A DNA stretch of 56,864 nucleotides from the IMG/VR virus record IMGVR_UViG_3300017751_000018, positions 1 to 56,864 of that record; one strand, written 5' to 3'. Shown piece by piece: positions 6,024 through 14,607 of the stretch (positions within the stretch are counted from its first letter, which is position 1; the number at the start of each line of letters is the position of its first letter). A program made the position numbers and the translations under genes. The DNA is from a virus. The notes under the pieces are model-generated. The model was not told the DNA's origin and did not search any database. It saw only the letters and a list, made by a program, of their open reading frames with translations.

Positions 6024-7683
6024 CCCTACAAAGCTACTTCCACCAGGTCAGAAGGGAACTCCCGAGGGTAATGTTGACAACCCAGGAGTTCCTGAGGGGA
6101 ATTTAACTGTCAAGCAATATAATTCGTTAAACAAAAATATCTTTGCAATCCAAAGAAATTTGGGTGCAATTGCAGATTTAATTGGTGGTAGAAACGCTCA
6201 AGATGCAGAAGAAGATAAGAAAGAGATAAAGCAAAAGAGAGAATCCGCAGATAGTCTTAAAAAAGGTACAAAAGAGAACTTTATTGAATCTGCCATTAAG
6301 AATGGTTTAGTCAAACCAATTGAAGCTTTAAAGAAACGGGCAATGGGACCTTTTGGTCGCTTTATGAAAGCACTTGAGGCATTGTTCTTAGGGTGGTTAG
6401 GGATAAAAGGATTGGATGCTTTAGAAGCATGGTCAGAGGGTGATAATGATGCTTTTGAAAAGATAAAGGATGATCTTATTAAGGGATTAGCAATTGCTGG
6501 TGGTGTTGCACTTGCTCTGAATGGTGGCATTGGTGCAATCACTGGAGCAATTAGTGGTGTTCTTACATCAATGCTGTTCAACATTCCAAAGATCTTAGGG
6601 TTATTAGCAAACCCATATCTACTGCTAGGTGCCGTGGCGGTAGGACTTGGGATGAAACTTTACGATATTCTTGATAGATCTGGTCCAGATGGTACTGGTC
6701 GTGGTAGTTATGAGGAGTATACTAAGGGAGTTATTGATATCGTTTCGGATAAAGGTAAAGACGCAGCTCTTGAAGAGATGCGAAGAAGGAGAGAAAAGTT
6801 ACTAGAAAAAAATCCTGGATTGGAGAATAACCCAATTGCTAGAACTTTCTCTAATGTAGGATCAGAACTTAATGAAATTGAGCAAAATATAAGGTCAATT
6901 GAATCAGGAGAATTTGACAAGTATACTGCAGAATCTCTCTCTGATGCAGAGAAGAAGGTTATGAACGATGTTTCTGCTGCTCTTGGCACATTGTCAGGTT
7001 ATCAAAGGGAACATGAAATAGAACAGAGAAAACTTGATATGATGCTTCGTGGTGGTAAGTTATATGGAGACTTATCTGCGGAAGATAAGTTAAAGTATGA
7101 TGCTTTAGAAGATAATGTGGATAATCTTCATTCAAAAATGACGAAAACTATGAAGTATATCCAAAATCTGCGAAATGGTTTGGATAATGATGCGAGATCT
7201 TATCTTGATGCAAGAATATCGCGAGTAGATCATGATATGTTTAGAAATACTGGAGCTCTTAGACAGGGACCCCCAGATCCTGAAAGATTAAAGGGACTGG
7301 ACGCTATTAAACAGATGTTGGATATGTCTTTAGGTAGATATACACCACCTTCTCCACCTACTAGTAGTGCTCCTCCTGCATCTACTGTTGCTCCTCCTGT
7401 GCAACAGATGCCACAATCGAAGCAACCAACAAATATAACAAAGCCGCAAGTTATACCACTTCCTCCAGGTCTTTCACTTGAACCAGTACCGATCTCACAA
7501 CGGAATGTAGAAGGCAAGGTAGCATCGGTGCCACTTGTAGTTGTACAACCACAAGGAGAACTTGGTGGTACTAAGGGCGAACCCGTTTCATCCACTCCAT
7601 CTGGAACTGCATTGCCTAATATTAATACAACTAATCCAAATAATGAATGGGCTATGTTTGCAAGATCAGTATATGAAGCATAA
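6013..7683 (+). CDS. Probable tape-measure / hub protein (gp29 position)
   Basis: This 556-aa protein has a mixed-charge helical N-terminus (residues 60-110), a strongly hydrophobic stretch (about 155-215, GLAIAGGVALALNGGIGAI and following), a long coiled-coil-like section (about 240-400) and a Pro/Thr/Gln-rich C-terminus (from about 435). A hydrophobic segment embedded in helical sequence is typical of tape measures, and the length is close to T4 gp29 (590 aa). It follows gp26 and the gp51-like ORF, the usual tape-measure position after the chaperones. I do not see direct residue-level identity to gp29, so the call rests on architecture and order. Confidence 0.55.
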   Translation: MVIDPTKLLPPGQKGTPEGNVDNPGVPEGNLTVKQYNSLNKNIFAIQRNLGAIADLIGGRNAQDAEEDKKEIKQKRESADSLKKGTKENFIESAIKNGLVKPIEALKKRAMGPFGRFMKALEALFLGWLGIKGLDALEAWSEGDNDAFEKIKDDLIKGLAIAGGVALALNGGIGAITGAISGVLTSMLFNIPKILGLLANPYLLLGAVAVGLGMKLYDILDRSGPDGTGRGSYEEYTKGVIDIVSDKGKDAALEEMRRRREKLLEKNPGLENNPIARTFSNVGSELNEIEQNIRSIESGEFDKYTAESLSDAEKKVMNDVSAALGTLSGYQREHEIEQRKLDMMLRGGKLYGDLSAEDKLKYDALEDNVDNLHSKMTKTMKYIQNLRNGLDNDARSYLDARISRVDHDMFRNTGALRQGPPDPERLKGLDAIKQMLDMSLGRYTPPSPPTSSAPPASTVAPPVQQMPQSKQPTNITKPQVIPLPPGLSLEPVPISQRNVEGKVASVPLVVVQPQGELGGTKGEPVSSTPSGTALPNINTTNPNNEWAMFARSVYEA

Positions 7684-7686
7684 ATT

Positions 7687-9219
7687 ATGAAATTAATTCC
7701 AACCAACGAAGCTTTAAATATTGTTGATGTAGGTCTGCTTTCTATTAGGCAGACCACTCAAGGTCTTAGGAAGTCTTTAGGTAAGGAGATTAGAAAAGAT
7801 AAGCAAAGAGAAACGACTAAGTTAAGTCTTGATAGATTAGAAGTTGACACTGCAAGAACAAGAGATGCAGAAAAAATTGTAGAAGCAAAAAAACCTCAGA
7901 ATTTTATTAAAGGCGGAATTTCTTCTGCTATTAAAGGATCTAAGAGTATATTCTCTGGGTTACTGAAAGCAGCTGGTTGGATTCTTCTTGATTGGTTATT
8001 GGCAAATCTCCCAAGAATTATTGTAATTGTTGAGGATGTAACTCAGTTCGTTAAGAATTTGTATGATAATATTGTTAGAGTTTTCAATAGTTTCGGAAAT
8101 GTCTTCCGAGGCATTATGGATACAGCTGCTGCACTAGGCAGAGATTTAATATCTGGAAAAATATTTACAAGTGAAAGAGAAGTTACACAAGAGTTTGAAG
8201 AGTTAAGTAAAGATTTCTCACAACTTCAACTAGATGTTGACAAAACATTTAAAGATACAATTAAAGATCTAGAGGATTTAACAACACAGAGTGAAGCAGA
8301 AATTGCTGATGCTAGACAAAAACTAGGATTAGATCCTTTGCCAACAACATCTGCAATACCTACTGGACGAAGTGTTAAACAGCAGACTCAAATTGCAGAA
8401 GCTAAGGAAAGACTAGACAGTGGAGAAATTACTCAACAAGAGTACAATCAGCAAGTAGAGACCATTATGCAGCCTCCAACTACTCTTCCTCCTTCACCTC
8501 CTGCTCAATCTAGACCCGCACCTACTCCTGGAGTAGAACCACAAACATCTGGATTAATATTCCAAGATACTGGCAAAAAACCTCCTGGATATGCTATAGG
8601 AGATGGTATTGGTGCTGGGCGAGGTCATATGGGATTAGATATTCCTGCGGAGTCTGGTTCTGCGCTCACGGTTCCCTCAGATTCTACTATCACTGATAAG
8701 GGGTTTGAAAAGAACTATGGTAACTATGTTGTGTTCATGGATGCAAATGGACTGGAGCATTTTTATGGACACATGTTGGAACAGTCTCCATATCAGAAGA
8801 ATGATAAAGTAAAACCAGGCGATATTATTGGTAGAGTAGGATCAACTGGAAAATCTAGTGGACCACACTTGCATTGGGAACTCGGTAAAGCAGAGGGTGT
8901 TACCGGATATCCTAGAAAGAATGCAATTAATCCCATGGACTATGGATTCCCTGGCACTGCCCCTTTTACTGGAGAAGTTGTTGCTGCTCCTCAGAGGCTT
9001 GTCTCATCTTTAGAGGGAGTAAAAAGATCATCAAAGGTAGCATCTGCCGGAGATTTACAAGAACCTATAGTAGTTCCATTTGATCTTGCATCTCTAAATA
9101 TTAGTAGTGGTCAAGCTTCAAGTGATATGGGATCTGATTCGGGAACCCTAGAAAGTTTTGGTCAAAGTTCCAACTCTAATATAATCACTGATATCCAAAG
9201 AGTAGTGAGGTTGGGATAA
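7687..9219 (+). CDS. Virion hub protein with M23-family peptidase domain
   Basis: This 510-aa protein probably degrades peptidoglycan locally during DNA entry. The N-terminal half (about 1-220) is helical with a hydrophobic segment near 92-115 (GLLKAAGWILLDWLLANLP). A Pro-rich linker follows (about 255-285), then an M23 metallopeptidase domain (about 305-415). The expected zinc/catalytic pattern is visible: His314...Asp318 in GHMGLD, and HLH at 394-396 in SGPHLHWE, with the usual NYGNYVVF, FYGHM and VKPGDIIGRVGSTG between. A C-terminal tail of about 90 aa lacks a recognised domain. It starts 3 bp after the tape-measure candidate and overlaps the next start codon by 1 bp. Confidence 0.82.
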   Translation: MKLIPTNEALNIVDVGLLSIRQTTQGLRKSLGKEIRKDKQRETTKLSLDRLEVDTARTRDAEKIVEAKKPQNFIKGGISSAIKGSKSIFSGLLKAAGWILLDWLLANLPRIIVIVEDVTQFVKNLYDNIVRVFNSFGNVFRGIMDTAAALGRDLISGKIFTSEREVTQEFEELSKDFSQLQLDVDKTFKDTIKDLEDLTTQSEAEIADARQKLGLDPLPTTSAIPTGRSVKQQTQIAEAKERLDSGEITQQEYNQQVETIMQPPTTLPPSPPAQSRPAPTPGVEPQTSGLIFQDTGKKPPGYAIGDGIGAGRGHMGLDIPAESGSALTVPSDSTITDKGFEKNYGNYVVFMDANGLEHFYGHMLEQSPYQKNDKVKPGDIIGRVGSTGKSSGPHLHWELGKAEGVTGYPRKNAINPMDYGFPGTAPFTGEVVAAPQRLVSSLEGVKRSSKVASAGDLQEPIVVPFDLASLNISSGQASSDMGSDSGTLESFGQSSNSNIITDIQRVVRLG

Positions 9220-10511
9220 TGTCTGCATCAACTGGAGCATCAATCTATGAGAAATTTGAGATTACATCAAAAGAACAGGATAAGACTGTATCTATTATTA
9301 ATGGTGTGATTGATTTTCAATATTTTGAGGATCTATATTCACCAGTTGTAACAGCACTGGCGATAATTTCAAATACTGGTAATACTATCGATGGTCAAGG
9401 GCTATATCATGGATTACCTATAATTGGTGGAGAACAGGTAAATATTAAGATCAAAACTCCATTTGATGCGATTTTTGAAAAACCCGGATCATTTGAGTAT
9501 ACAATGGTTGTCGATAAAGTCACTAATTATATTAGTAATCGACAGATGGAGGGATTTGTTTTACATTTAACTTCAAGAGAAGCAATTTCTGCAAGACAAA
9601 TCAGGGTAAGTAGAAAATACACCGGTATGACAATTGATAAAACTCTGTCAAAAATTATTGGATTAGTGCAACCAACACAACCAGTTGATTTTGAGCAAAC
9701 AGAAACTGTATGGCCTTTTACTGGCAATATGAAACTACCTTTTTGGTGGGCTATTAAGTTAGCAGCTAGAGCAGTTCCTGTAGGTGCTAAAAGTAATTCT
9801 GCAGGATTTTTCTTTTGGCAGACAAAGAGAGGATTTAACTTTAAATCCATGGACGGATTATCTAAAAATGCGATAAAAAACAAAAAAAATGTTCAGAGGT
9901 ATTACTATAGGCAAACTTTTGAAGATGGTCATAGAAATCCCAGATACCAAGCTACATCAATGCTTGATTTTCGGGTAAATAAAACTATTGATCTTTCAGA
10001 GTCGATATCTAGAGGAGAGTACTCTTCAAATCGTATTTTTATCGATCCATATAATTATGAGACTACTCCACGAACAGTATCTAAATTTGAACCAAAAGGT
10101 GGGACCAAATTAGGGGAAGAAAGTCCTATACCAAAAATTGTCGATCCAAAACAAAGTCCCCCAAATAACTCCAGAACCTTCGTTGGGATGTATAATGTAG
10201 GTACTCTAGATGTAGGAGTATCTACTAGCAGAGCTTACAATCCTTTAGATTCTGTTGGTCAATCAGCTGCTAGATATAGCTCTTTTACGACTATTGATTG
10301 CCATATCCTGGTTCCTGTCAACACTAATTTATGTGCTGGGGATGCTGTACATCTAGAGTTCCCAAAAGTATCAAGTGAATCTCCTGACATTGACCGTAGG
10401 CAAAGCGGTCTATATATTATTAAGGAAATTACCCATAAGTTTTTCCCTAATAAATCATATACGGCTATGCGGTTGGTTAAAGACAATCCCGGAATTAAAA
10501 CAAAAAGTTAA
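9219..10511 (+). CDS. 27: gp27-like baseplate hub protein
   Basis: This 430-aa protein is a likely equivalent of T4 gp27, which forms the hub ring that binds the gp5 needle. It starts with beta-rich tube-like sequence (SIINGVIDFQYFEDLYSPVV, LPIIGGEQVNIKI). It contains the FFFWQTKRGFNFKSMDGL segment typical of hub proteins and ends with VHLEFP...SGLYIIKEITHKF. Length is close to T4 gp27 (391 aa). Gene order (after the tape measure and before the OB-fold gp5-like gene) supports the call. It starts by a TAATG overlap and ends directly before CP12. Confidence 0.7.
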   Translation: MSASTGASIYEKFEITSKEQDKTVSIINGVIDFQYFEDLYSPVVTALAIISNTGNTIDGQGLYHGLPIIGGEQVNIKIKTPFDAIFEKPGSFEYTMVVDKVTNYISNRQMEGFVLHLTSREAISARQIRVSRKYTGMTIDKTLSKIIGLVQPTQPVDFEQTETVWPFTGNMKLPFWWAIKLAARAVPVGAKSNSAGFFFWQTKRGFNFKSMDGLSKNAIKNKKNVQRYYYRQTFEDGHRNPRYQATSMLDFRVNKTIDLSESISRGEYSSNRIFIDPYNYETTPRTVSKFEPKGGTKLGEESPIPKIVDPKQSPPNNSRTFVGMYNVGTLDVGVSTSRAYNPLDSVGQSAARYSSFTTIDCHILVPVNTNLCAGDAVHLEFPKVSSESPDIDRRQSGLYIIKEITHKFFPNKSYTAMRLVKDNPGIKTKS

Positions 10512-10739
10512 ATGAAAAACATCGAAACTCACATTGCAAAGGACAAAGAAATCCTTGATAATCCTCTTATTTCTCCAAATCAACGGAGGCACATTGAGGG
10601 AGAACTTCATGAGCTAGAAGTCTATGCAGAAAACCATAAAAAAGAAATTGAGGCAGGAGATCATCATGATCCTACTGCATTAGAACTTTTTTGTGAGATG
10701 GAACCAGATGCAGATGAATGTAGGATCTACGAGGACTGA
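10512..10739 (+). CDS. cp12: CP12-like Calvin-cycle inhibitor
   Basis: This 75-aa protein ends with the CP12 signature: Cys61, a PDADEC step with Cys70, then RIYED. This matches cyanobacterial CP12 C-termini. A preceding charged helix (RRHIEGELHELEVYAENH) corresponds to the CP12 AWDAVEEL helix. CP12 ties GAPDH and phosphoribulokinase into an inactive complex. Phage CP12 is known to redirect carbon toward the pentose phosphate pathway. The N-terminal Cys pair of plant-type CP12 is missing, leaving one redox pair. It lies inside the baseplate hub operon, abutting the hub gene and overlapping the next start, so it should be co-transcribed with virion genes. Confidence 0.87.
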   Translation: MKNIETHIAKDKEILDNPLISPNQRRHIEGELHELEVYAENHKKEIEAGDHHDPTALELFCEMEPDADECRIYED

Positions 10740-12829
10740 TGACAGACGCTAGCAATTTCTTTTACAACTATACTACTAAATTACCATTTAAACCCTTTAT
10801 TGCAAGAGTTGCTCCTATTAGTGCTCAAGAAGAGCAACTAGTTAATGGTAAGGGACTTAGTAATAGGTATAAAATCAGAGTCTGTGGTCTTCATGATAAT
10901 GAGGGTGACATACCTGATAAAGAATTGCCGTATGCATGTGCAATCTTACCAACAACTTCTGGTGCCGGTGGTGCAAATTATGCCCAGTCCACTGTAATTC
11001 AGCAGAATGATTTAGTTTTTGGATTTTTTCTTGATGATGAAGAACAAATCCCAATGATTCTAGGACAATTTCCTAGAACTTCACTCGTGGAGGAACTGTT
11101 TGGATCATACACAAAATCTACCCCTGAAAGTGCTAGAGTACCCAGATCACAAACAAACGAACAGAACGAAGAATCACAACCAACTCCCAATACATCACCA
11201 AAAACTGCAAAACCAGACAATGTTGCTGCAGCAAAAATAAAAGTTCTAACTGCTGATACTTGCCAAACTAATCCTATTAGTGAGATTGCAAATGTAGTAG
11301 AAAATCTTGCTGGTAAAGTAGAAAGTCTTGCTCTTGCTGGTACTAACTTATCTAATGAAGTTAGGTTAGCAGCTGATCTTATTGAAGTTCAAGCCAACAG
11401 ATTTGTTGGCACAATGATCGAAAAGTTATTTGATAAATTAGAAGGTTTAGGGCAACAAGGTCTTAAAGCGTTATATGCTGCAGTTTACGCTAAAGTTCTT
11501 GCTGCAACTCAATCTGCAATTATCGCTCATGCTGCTGGTGTTGCTGCACAAACTGCACTGTTGTCTCCAGTTCAGTTTTTACAAACAGCGATTGGATGTG
11601 CTGCAAATAAAGCTGTAGAAGGTTTAGCAGGTACTATCGAAGATTTACTTTTTGATATCATTGATAGTGGAAGAAACTATGCTGGATGTATGGGAGCACA
11701 ATTTACTGGTGCTTTTGTTGGAGCAATTCTGGATGAAATTGAAGATGCTATGTCGGGACCTCTTGATGCTGTATCTAAGATTATCGCTCCGGGATTTAAA
11801 GTTGCAGATTTCTTATCAAGCGTTAGTAGTAATTTAAACACCGTTGCATCATTCCTTGATTGTAATCAATCAAACGGTGGTAAGTGTCCACAAGATAAAG
11901 AATATATTGTTGGTGGTAGCAGTAAAGAGAAAGGAGAAGATCCTTTTGAATATGTAATGAATGCCCTCAAACTATCAAAAGGTGCTGCTAATCTAACCAA
12001 TGATTTTGAACGACAGTGGGGTAAGTGGGATATATTTGATGATGGTGGATTGTTAAGCGACTCTAGTAATAATGTTATATCTGGTGGATGCTATGGTGGT
12101 CCATCTCGAAACTGTACTGGTCCTTATGTTGAAATCTTTGGTGGAGGTGGATTAGGTGCAGCAGGTGAAGTTATCATGGGTTATTTTGTAGATAATGTTG
12201 GACTTGGTGGTGTCACTGCTGGTATTCAAAGAACAGCTAGTATCATCGGCGTTCAGATGAAAAATAGGGGATCAGGATATAGATATCCCCCCATGGTAAA
12301 CTTTAGAGATAAGTGTAGTTTTGGATATGGTGCTACCGGTCAAGCTATTCTTGGCAAGGGAGAAGATAGTGATAAAGTTGTCGCAATTGTTATAATTACT
12401 CCCGGAGAAAACTATCCAGAAACTGTTCCTTCAGACCCGAGAGGTTCTGAGGGTATTACAAATGTTATTGTTACCAATCCCGGAGGCGGATACAGACCTG
12501 GAGATTCCGTCTCAATTCCGGGAGTTTCTGAAGATGGCAATTTTGTAATTAATCTTCCCGAAGGTCCTGATATTGTATTTGATGGTGATGATCCCAATGG
12601 TCCTCCTGGTGTGGGTATCGGATCTTCAGCACCAATCTATGAAATTGTTGTTGGTGATCAGGGAGAAATCCTTGATGTTAAGGTTCTAAATATTTTGAGA
12701 TATGATGAAACCTTACCTGAACTAAAAGTTTTAAGTGAAACTGGAAGTGGGGCTATTCTTAGACCCGTATTTGGTTCGTTCCCAACAGATCGTCAAGTTG
12801 GTATTATTTCTGCAATCGATTGTGTGTAA
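10739..12829 (+). CDS. gp5-like baseplate hub protein (OB-fold, no lysozyme domain)
   Basis: This 696-aa protein has an N-terminal gp5/VgrG-like OB domain: NRYKIRVCGLHDNEG, LPYACAILPTTSGAGG, QQNDLVFGFFLDDEEQIPMILGQFP (residues about 38-120). It then has a polar linker, an Ala-rich helical domain (about 165-330) and a C-terminal region with repeats of the type GSGYRYPP and GGGYRPGD. The T4 gp5 lysozyme domain is not present. The same GSGY repeats occur in the giant protein at 45550. It probably forms the hub that carries the needle encoded by the next gene, which starts within its stop codon (TAATG). Confidence 0.72.
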   Translation: MTDASNFFYNYTTKLPFKPFIARVAPISAQEEQLVNGKGLSNRYKIRVCGLHDNEGDIPDKELPYACAILPTTSGAGGANYAQSTVIQQNDLVFGFFLDDEEQIPMILGQFPRTSLVEELFGSYTKSTPESARVPRSQTNEQNEESQPTPNTSPKTAKPDNVAAAKIKVLTADTCQTNPISEIANVVENLAGKVESLALAGTNLSNEVRLAADLIEVQANRFVGTMIEKLFDKLEGLGQQGLKALYAAVYAKVLAATQSAIIAHAAGVAAQTALLSPVQFLQTAIGCAANKAVEGLAGTIEDLLFDIIDSGRNYAGCMGAQFTGAFVGAILDEIEDAMSGPLDAVSKIIAPGFKVADFLSSVSSNLNTVASFLDCNQSNGGKCPQDKEYIVGGSSKEKGEDPFEYVMNALKLSKGAANLTNDFERQWGKWDIFDDGGLLSDSSNNVISGGCYGGPSRNCTGPYVEIFGGGGLGAAGEVIMGYFVDNVGLGGVTAGIQRTASIIGVQMKNRGSGYRYPPMVNFRDKCSFGYGATGQAILGKGEDSDKVVAIVIITPGENYPETVPSDPRGSEGITNVIVTNPGGGYRPGDSVSIPGVSEDGNFVINLPEGPDIVFDGDDPNGPPGVGIGSSAPIYEIVVGDQGEILDVKVLNILRYDETLPELKVLSETGSGAILRPVFGSFPTDRQVGIISAIDCV

Positions 12830-13506
12830 TGGCTGCTAAACCAAAAAATTATAATAGAAGAGTTATTGATTCTAGAGGAGCTCACTTTAGGATTGTTTCT
12901 GGTGATCCTTTGGTGGGATCAACTGGTGCTGAGGTATGTAAAGTATATGCCGTAAATGATAATGATGACTCATTTCTAATCTCTCATAGTCAAGGTGGAT
13001 TAAGTAGAATTGCAGCAGAAAAAACTTTAGAAGTTCGTGCTGGTGACAAAAACACTCCCCACATTATTGATATTAGAGTTAGTGCTGCTAATGGAGATGT
13101 CACTATTACTGCTACTAACGGATCTGTTAGAGTCAACGCTAAAAATATTATGATGCAGGCATCTCAAGATATTGATCTTCATGCAGGAAGAAATGTCAAT
13201 GTTACTGCTGGTCAGAGAATCTTATATAAAGCAAATACTGTTAATGTTGAGGGTAAGAGGGGCAATGGCATTGTTAATACTTTTGGTATGAAGATGTTTG
13301 CAGGATCATTTGTCCCTGGAGACTTAGTTGAATCTGCATTAGGTCCATTTGCATCCCCAAGCATTCTTGGCATCGGTAAGGCAGCATTTGGTGCTGCTAC
13401 GGGTGGTAATCTAGGTGGATTTGTTGCTGATAGTGTTATTTCTTCTACAGGTATTGGTGGGGTAGCTGGTGGTGCTGTTAAATCTGTTCTTGGAGGGTTC
13501 TTCTAA
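12829..13506 (+). CDS. Beta-helix needle candidate (gp5 C-terminal-like)
   Basis: This 225-aa protein contains a repetitive beta stretch (about residues 70-140: SAANGDVTITATNGSVRVNA, NIMMQAS, DIDLHAG, NVNVTAG, NTVNVEG). The 8-residue periodicity recalls the triple-stranded beta-helix of the T4 gp5 C-terminus. A Gly/Ala-rich C-terminal tail follows. I place the start at the ATG at 12829 (TAATG overlap with the previous stop) rather than at the upstream TTG. T4 gp5 carries OB-fold, lysozyme and beta-helix in one chain; here the beta-helix is a separate gene. A PAAR-like tip is not recognised. Confidence 0.65.
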   Translation: MAAKPKNYNRRVIDSRGAHFRIVSGDPLVGSTGAEVCKVYAVNDNDDSFLISHSQGGLSRIAAEKTLEVRAGDKNTPHIIDIRVSAANGDVTITATNGSVRVNAKNIMMQASQDIDLHAGRNVNVTAGQRILYKANTVNVEGKRGNGIVNTFGMKMFAGSFVPGDLVESALGPFASPSILGIGKAAFGAATGGNLGGFVADSVISSTGIGGVAGGAVKSVLGGFF

Positions 13507-14306
13507 TGACTAATAATGCAATTACTACAACCTTAAGAAATGGTTCTCAAGGAACTGTACATGGACTTCCAGCATCATTTTCACAAAGCCTTGAATGTCA
13601 AGCAGGAGCAGTAGTTACTGGTCCTATTTTAGGAACGAGTGAGATTTTAATCACTGGTAATGTTGTCATTCTCATCGATCCCTTAGAGAAAAAGAAACCA
13701 TCAGGAACATTGACTGTTGCTGGTGCAACTACACTTAATGGAATAGTTAAAATTAATGCTGCTACAACTATTGTTGGTGCGGTGGGTGTTACTGGAGTTG
13801 TAAGTGCAACATCATTTGTTGGACCGTTGACTGGAAATGTCAATGGAGTTGCAAGTGGTAATAAATTAATTGCTAACTTTGATCTTCCTCATGTAAAAAA
13901 GAAAGGAAAACGAATTCGTCATATTATTACTGAAGGACCAGAAGCAGGTATATACATTCGTGGAAGACTTAAAGATAGTAATGTAATAGAATTGCCAGAG
14001 TATTGGGAGGGTCTGGTAGATTATGATAGTATCAGTGTGCAATTACAACCTATTGGTGATAGACATTTCCATTTAAATGTAACGGAAATTGATAATGAAA
14101 AGATAGTTGTGAAGGAAGCAGATGATAAACCAATTGATTGTTTTTATCATGTATGGGTCGCAAGATGGTTGAACCCAATGGATCATGATGAAAAGCTTAC
14201 TGTTGTTTACGATGGAAAAGATCCTGATGATTATCCTGGTGGCAATCACAACTTCTTAGTTGGTGGGTGGGACTACGACAGAAGAAATCCAGAATGGACA
14301 GCTTAG
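13506..14306 (+). CDS. Virion/tail-fibre-type structural protein
   Basis: This 266-aa protein has a repetitive, valine/threonine/glycine-rich N-terminal half (residues 25-125, GTLTVAGATTLNGIVKI, VGVTGVVSATSFVG) like fibre shafts. The C-terminal domain starts FDLPHVKKKGKRIRHIITEGPEAGIYIRGRL and continues NVIELPEYWEGLVDYDSISVQLQPIG. That domain is common at the ends of phage fibre and spike proteins and resembles the conserved core near intramolecular chaperone regions, but no S74 catalytic motif is present. It ends the baseplate operon, and a new promoter follows. Confidence 0.65.
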   Translation: MTNNAITTTLRNGSQGTVHGLPASFSQSLECQAGAVVTGPILGTSEILITGNVVILIDPLEKKKPSGTLTVAGATTLNGIVKINAATTIVGAVGVTGVVSATSFVGPLTGNVNGVASGNKLIANFDLPHVKKKGKRIRHIITEGPEAGIYIRGRLKDSNVIELPEYWEGLVDYDSISVQLQPIGDRHFHLNVTEIDNEKIVVKEADDKPIDCFYHVWVARWLNPMDHDEKLTVVYDGKDPDDYPGGNHNFLVGGWDYDRRNPEWTA

Positions 14307-14343
14307 AAACTGGAGCTGTGCTCTTCCCAACCTGAGAACACTC

Positions 14344-14352
14344 TGCTATAAT
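14344..14352 (+). promoter_or_regulatory. Extended -10 promoter TGC-TATAAT
   Basis: TGC directly before a perfect TATAAT (14347-14352) lies 25 bp upstream of the ATG at 14377. No good -35 box is seen at 16-18 bp, so recognition would depend on the extended -10, as at 33002 and 28397. Confidence 0.6.
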
Positions 14353-14376
14353 ATACAGGTAACCAAGGGTATTCTA

Positions 14377-14589
14377 ATGACAGACGAGTACAGTAACGAT
14401 GAATACATCGAGTGTGTTGTTGTTGACATGTGCAAGCGTCAGTTTTCTTGTGTATCAGATAGGGATAATTCAAAAACTCTAGAGTGTGACACTCCTGATG
14501 AGTTTATGCGTGTACTTGAAATGTGCCAAGCATTTCTTCCTGAAGACGCAATTCTTTGGGTAGACCCCAGTGTCACTGCCGCTAAATAA
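14377..14589 (+). CDS. Small acidic conserved hypothetical protein (70 aa)
   Basis: The protein starts MTDEYSNDEYIECVVVDMCK and ends DAILWVDPSVTAAK. The ATG at 14377 is chosen because it lies just downstream of the promoter at 14344; the frame is open further upstream only into the previous gene. Four cysteines are spread through the chain. The FMRVLEMCQAFLPEDAILWV segment looks like a helix plus strand. No family recognised. Its stop overlaps the CTAAATA late box of talC. Confidence 0.6.
   Translation: MTDEYSNDEYIECVVVDMCKRQFSCVSDRDNSKTLECDTPDEFMRVLEMCQAFLPEDAILWVDPSVTAAK
14582..14588 (+). promoter_or_regulatory. Late box CTAAATA upstream of talC
   Basis: CTAAATA lies 19 bp before the talC ATG and overlaps the stop codon of the preceding gene. 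It matches the late-box variant seen at 4270 (minus), 18072 and 29783. Confidence 0.45.
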
Positions 14590-14607
14590 ACCAGTATTTA
14601 CCATATC

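Noticed and set aside
7230-7757. 175-codon minus ORF over the tape-measure 3' end
   Set aside because: Composition (Gly/Cys/Thr-rich) is that of a shadow of the Pro-rich coding region; the plus genes are well supported.
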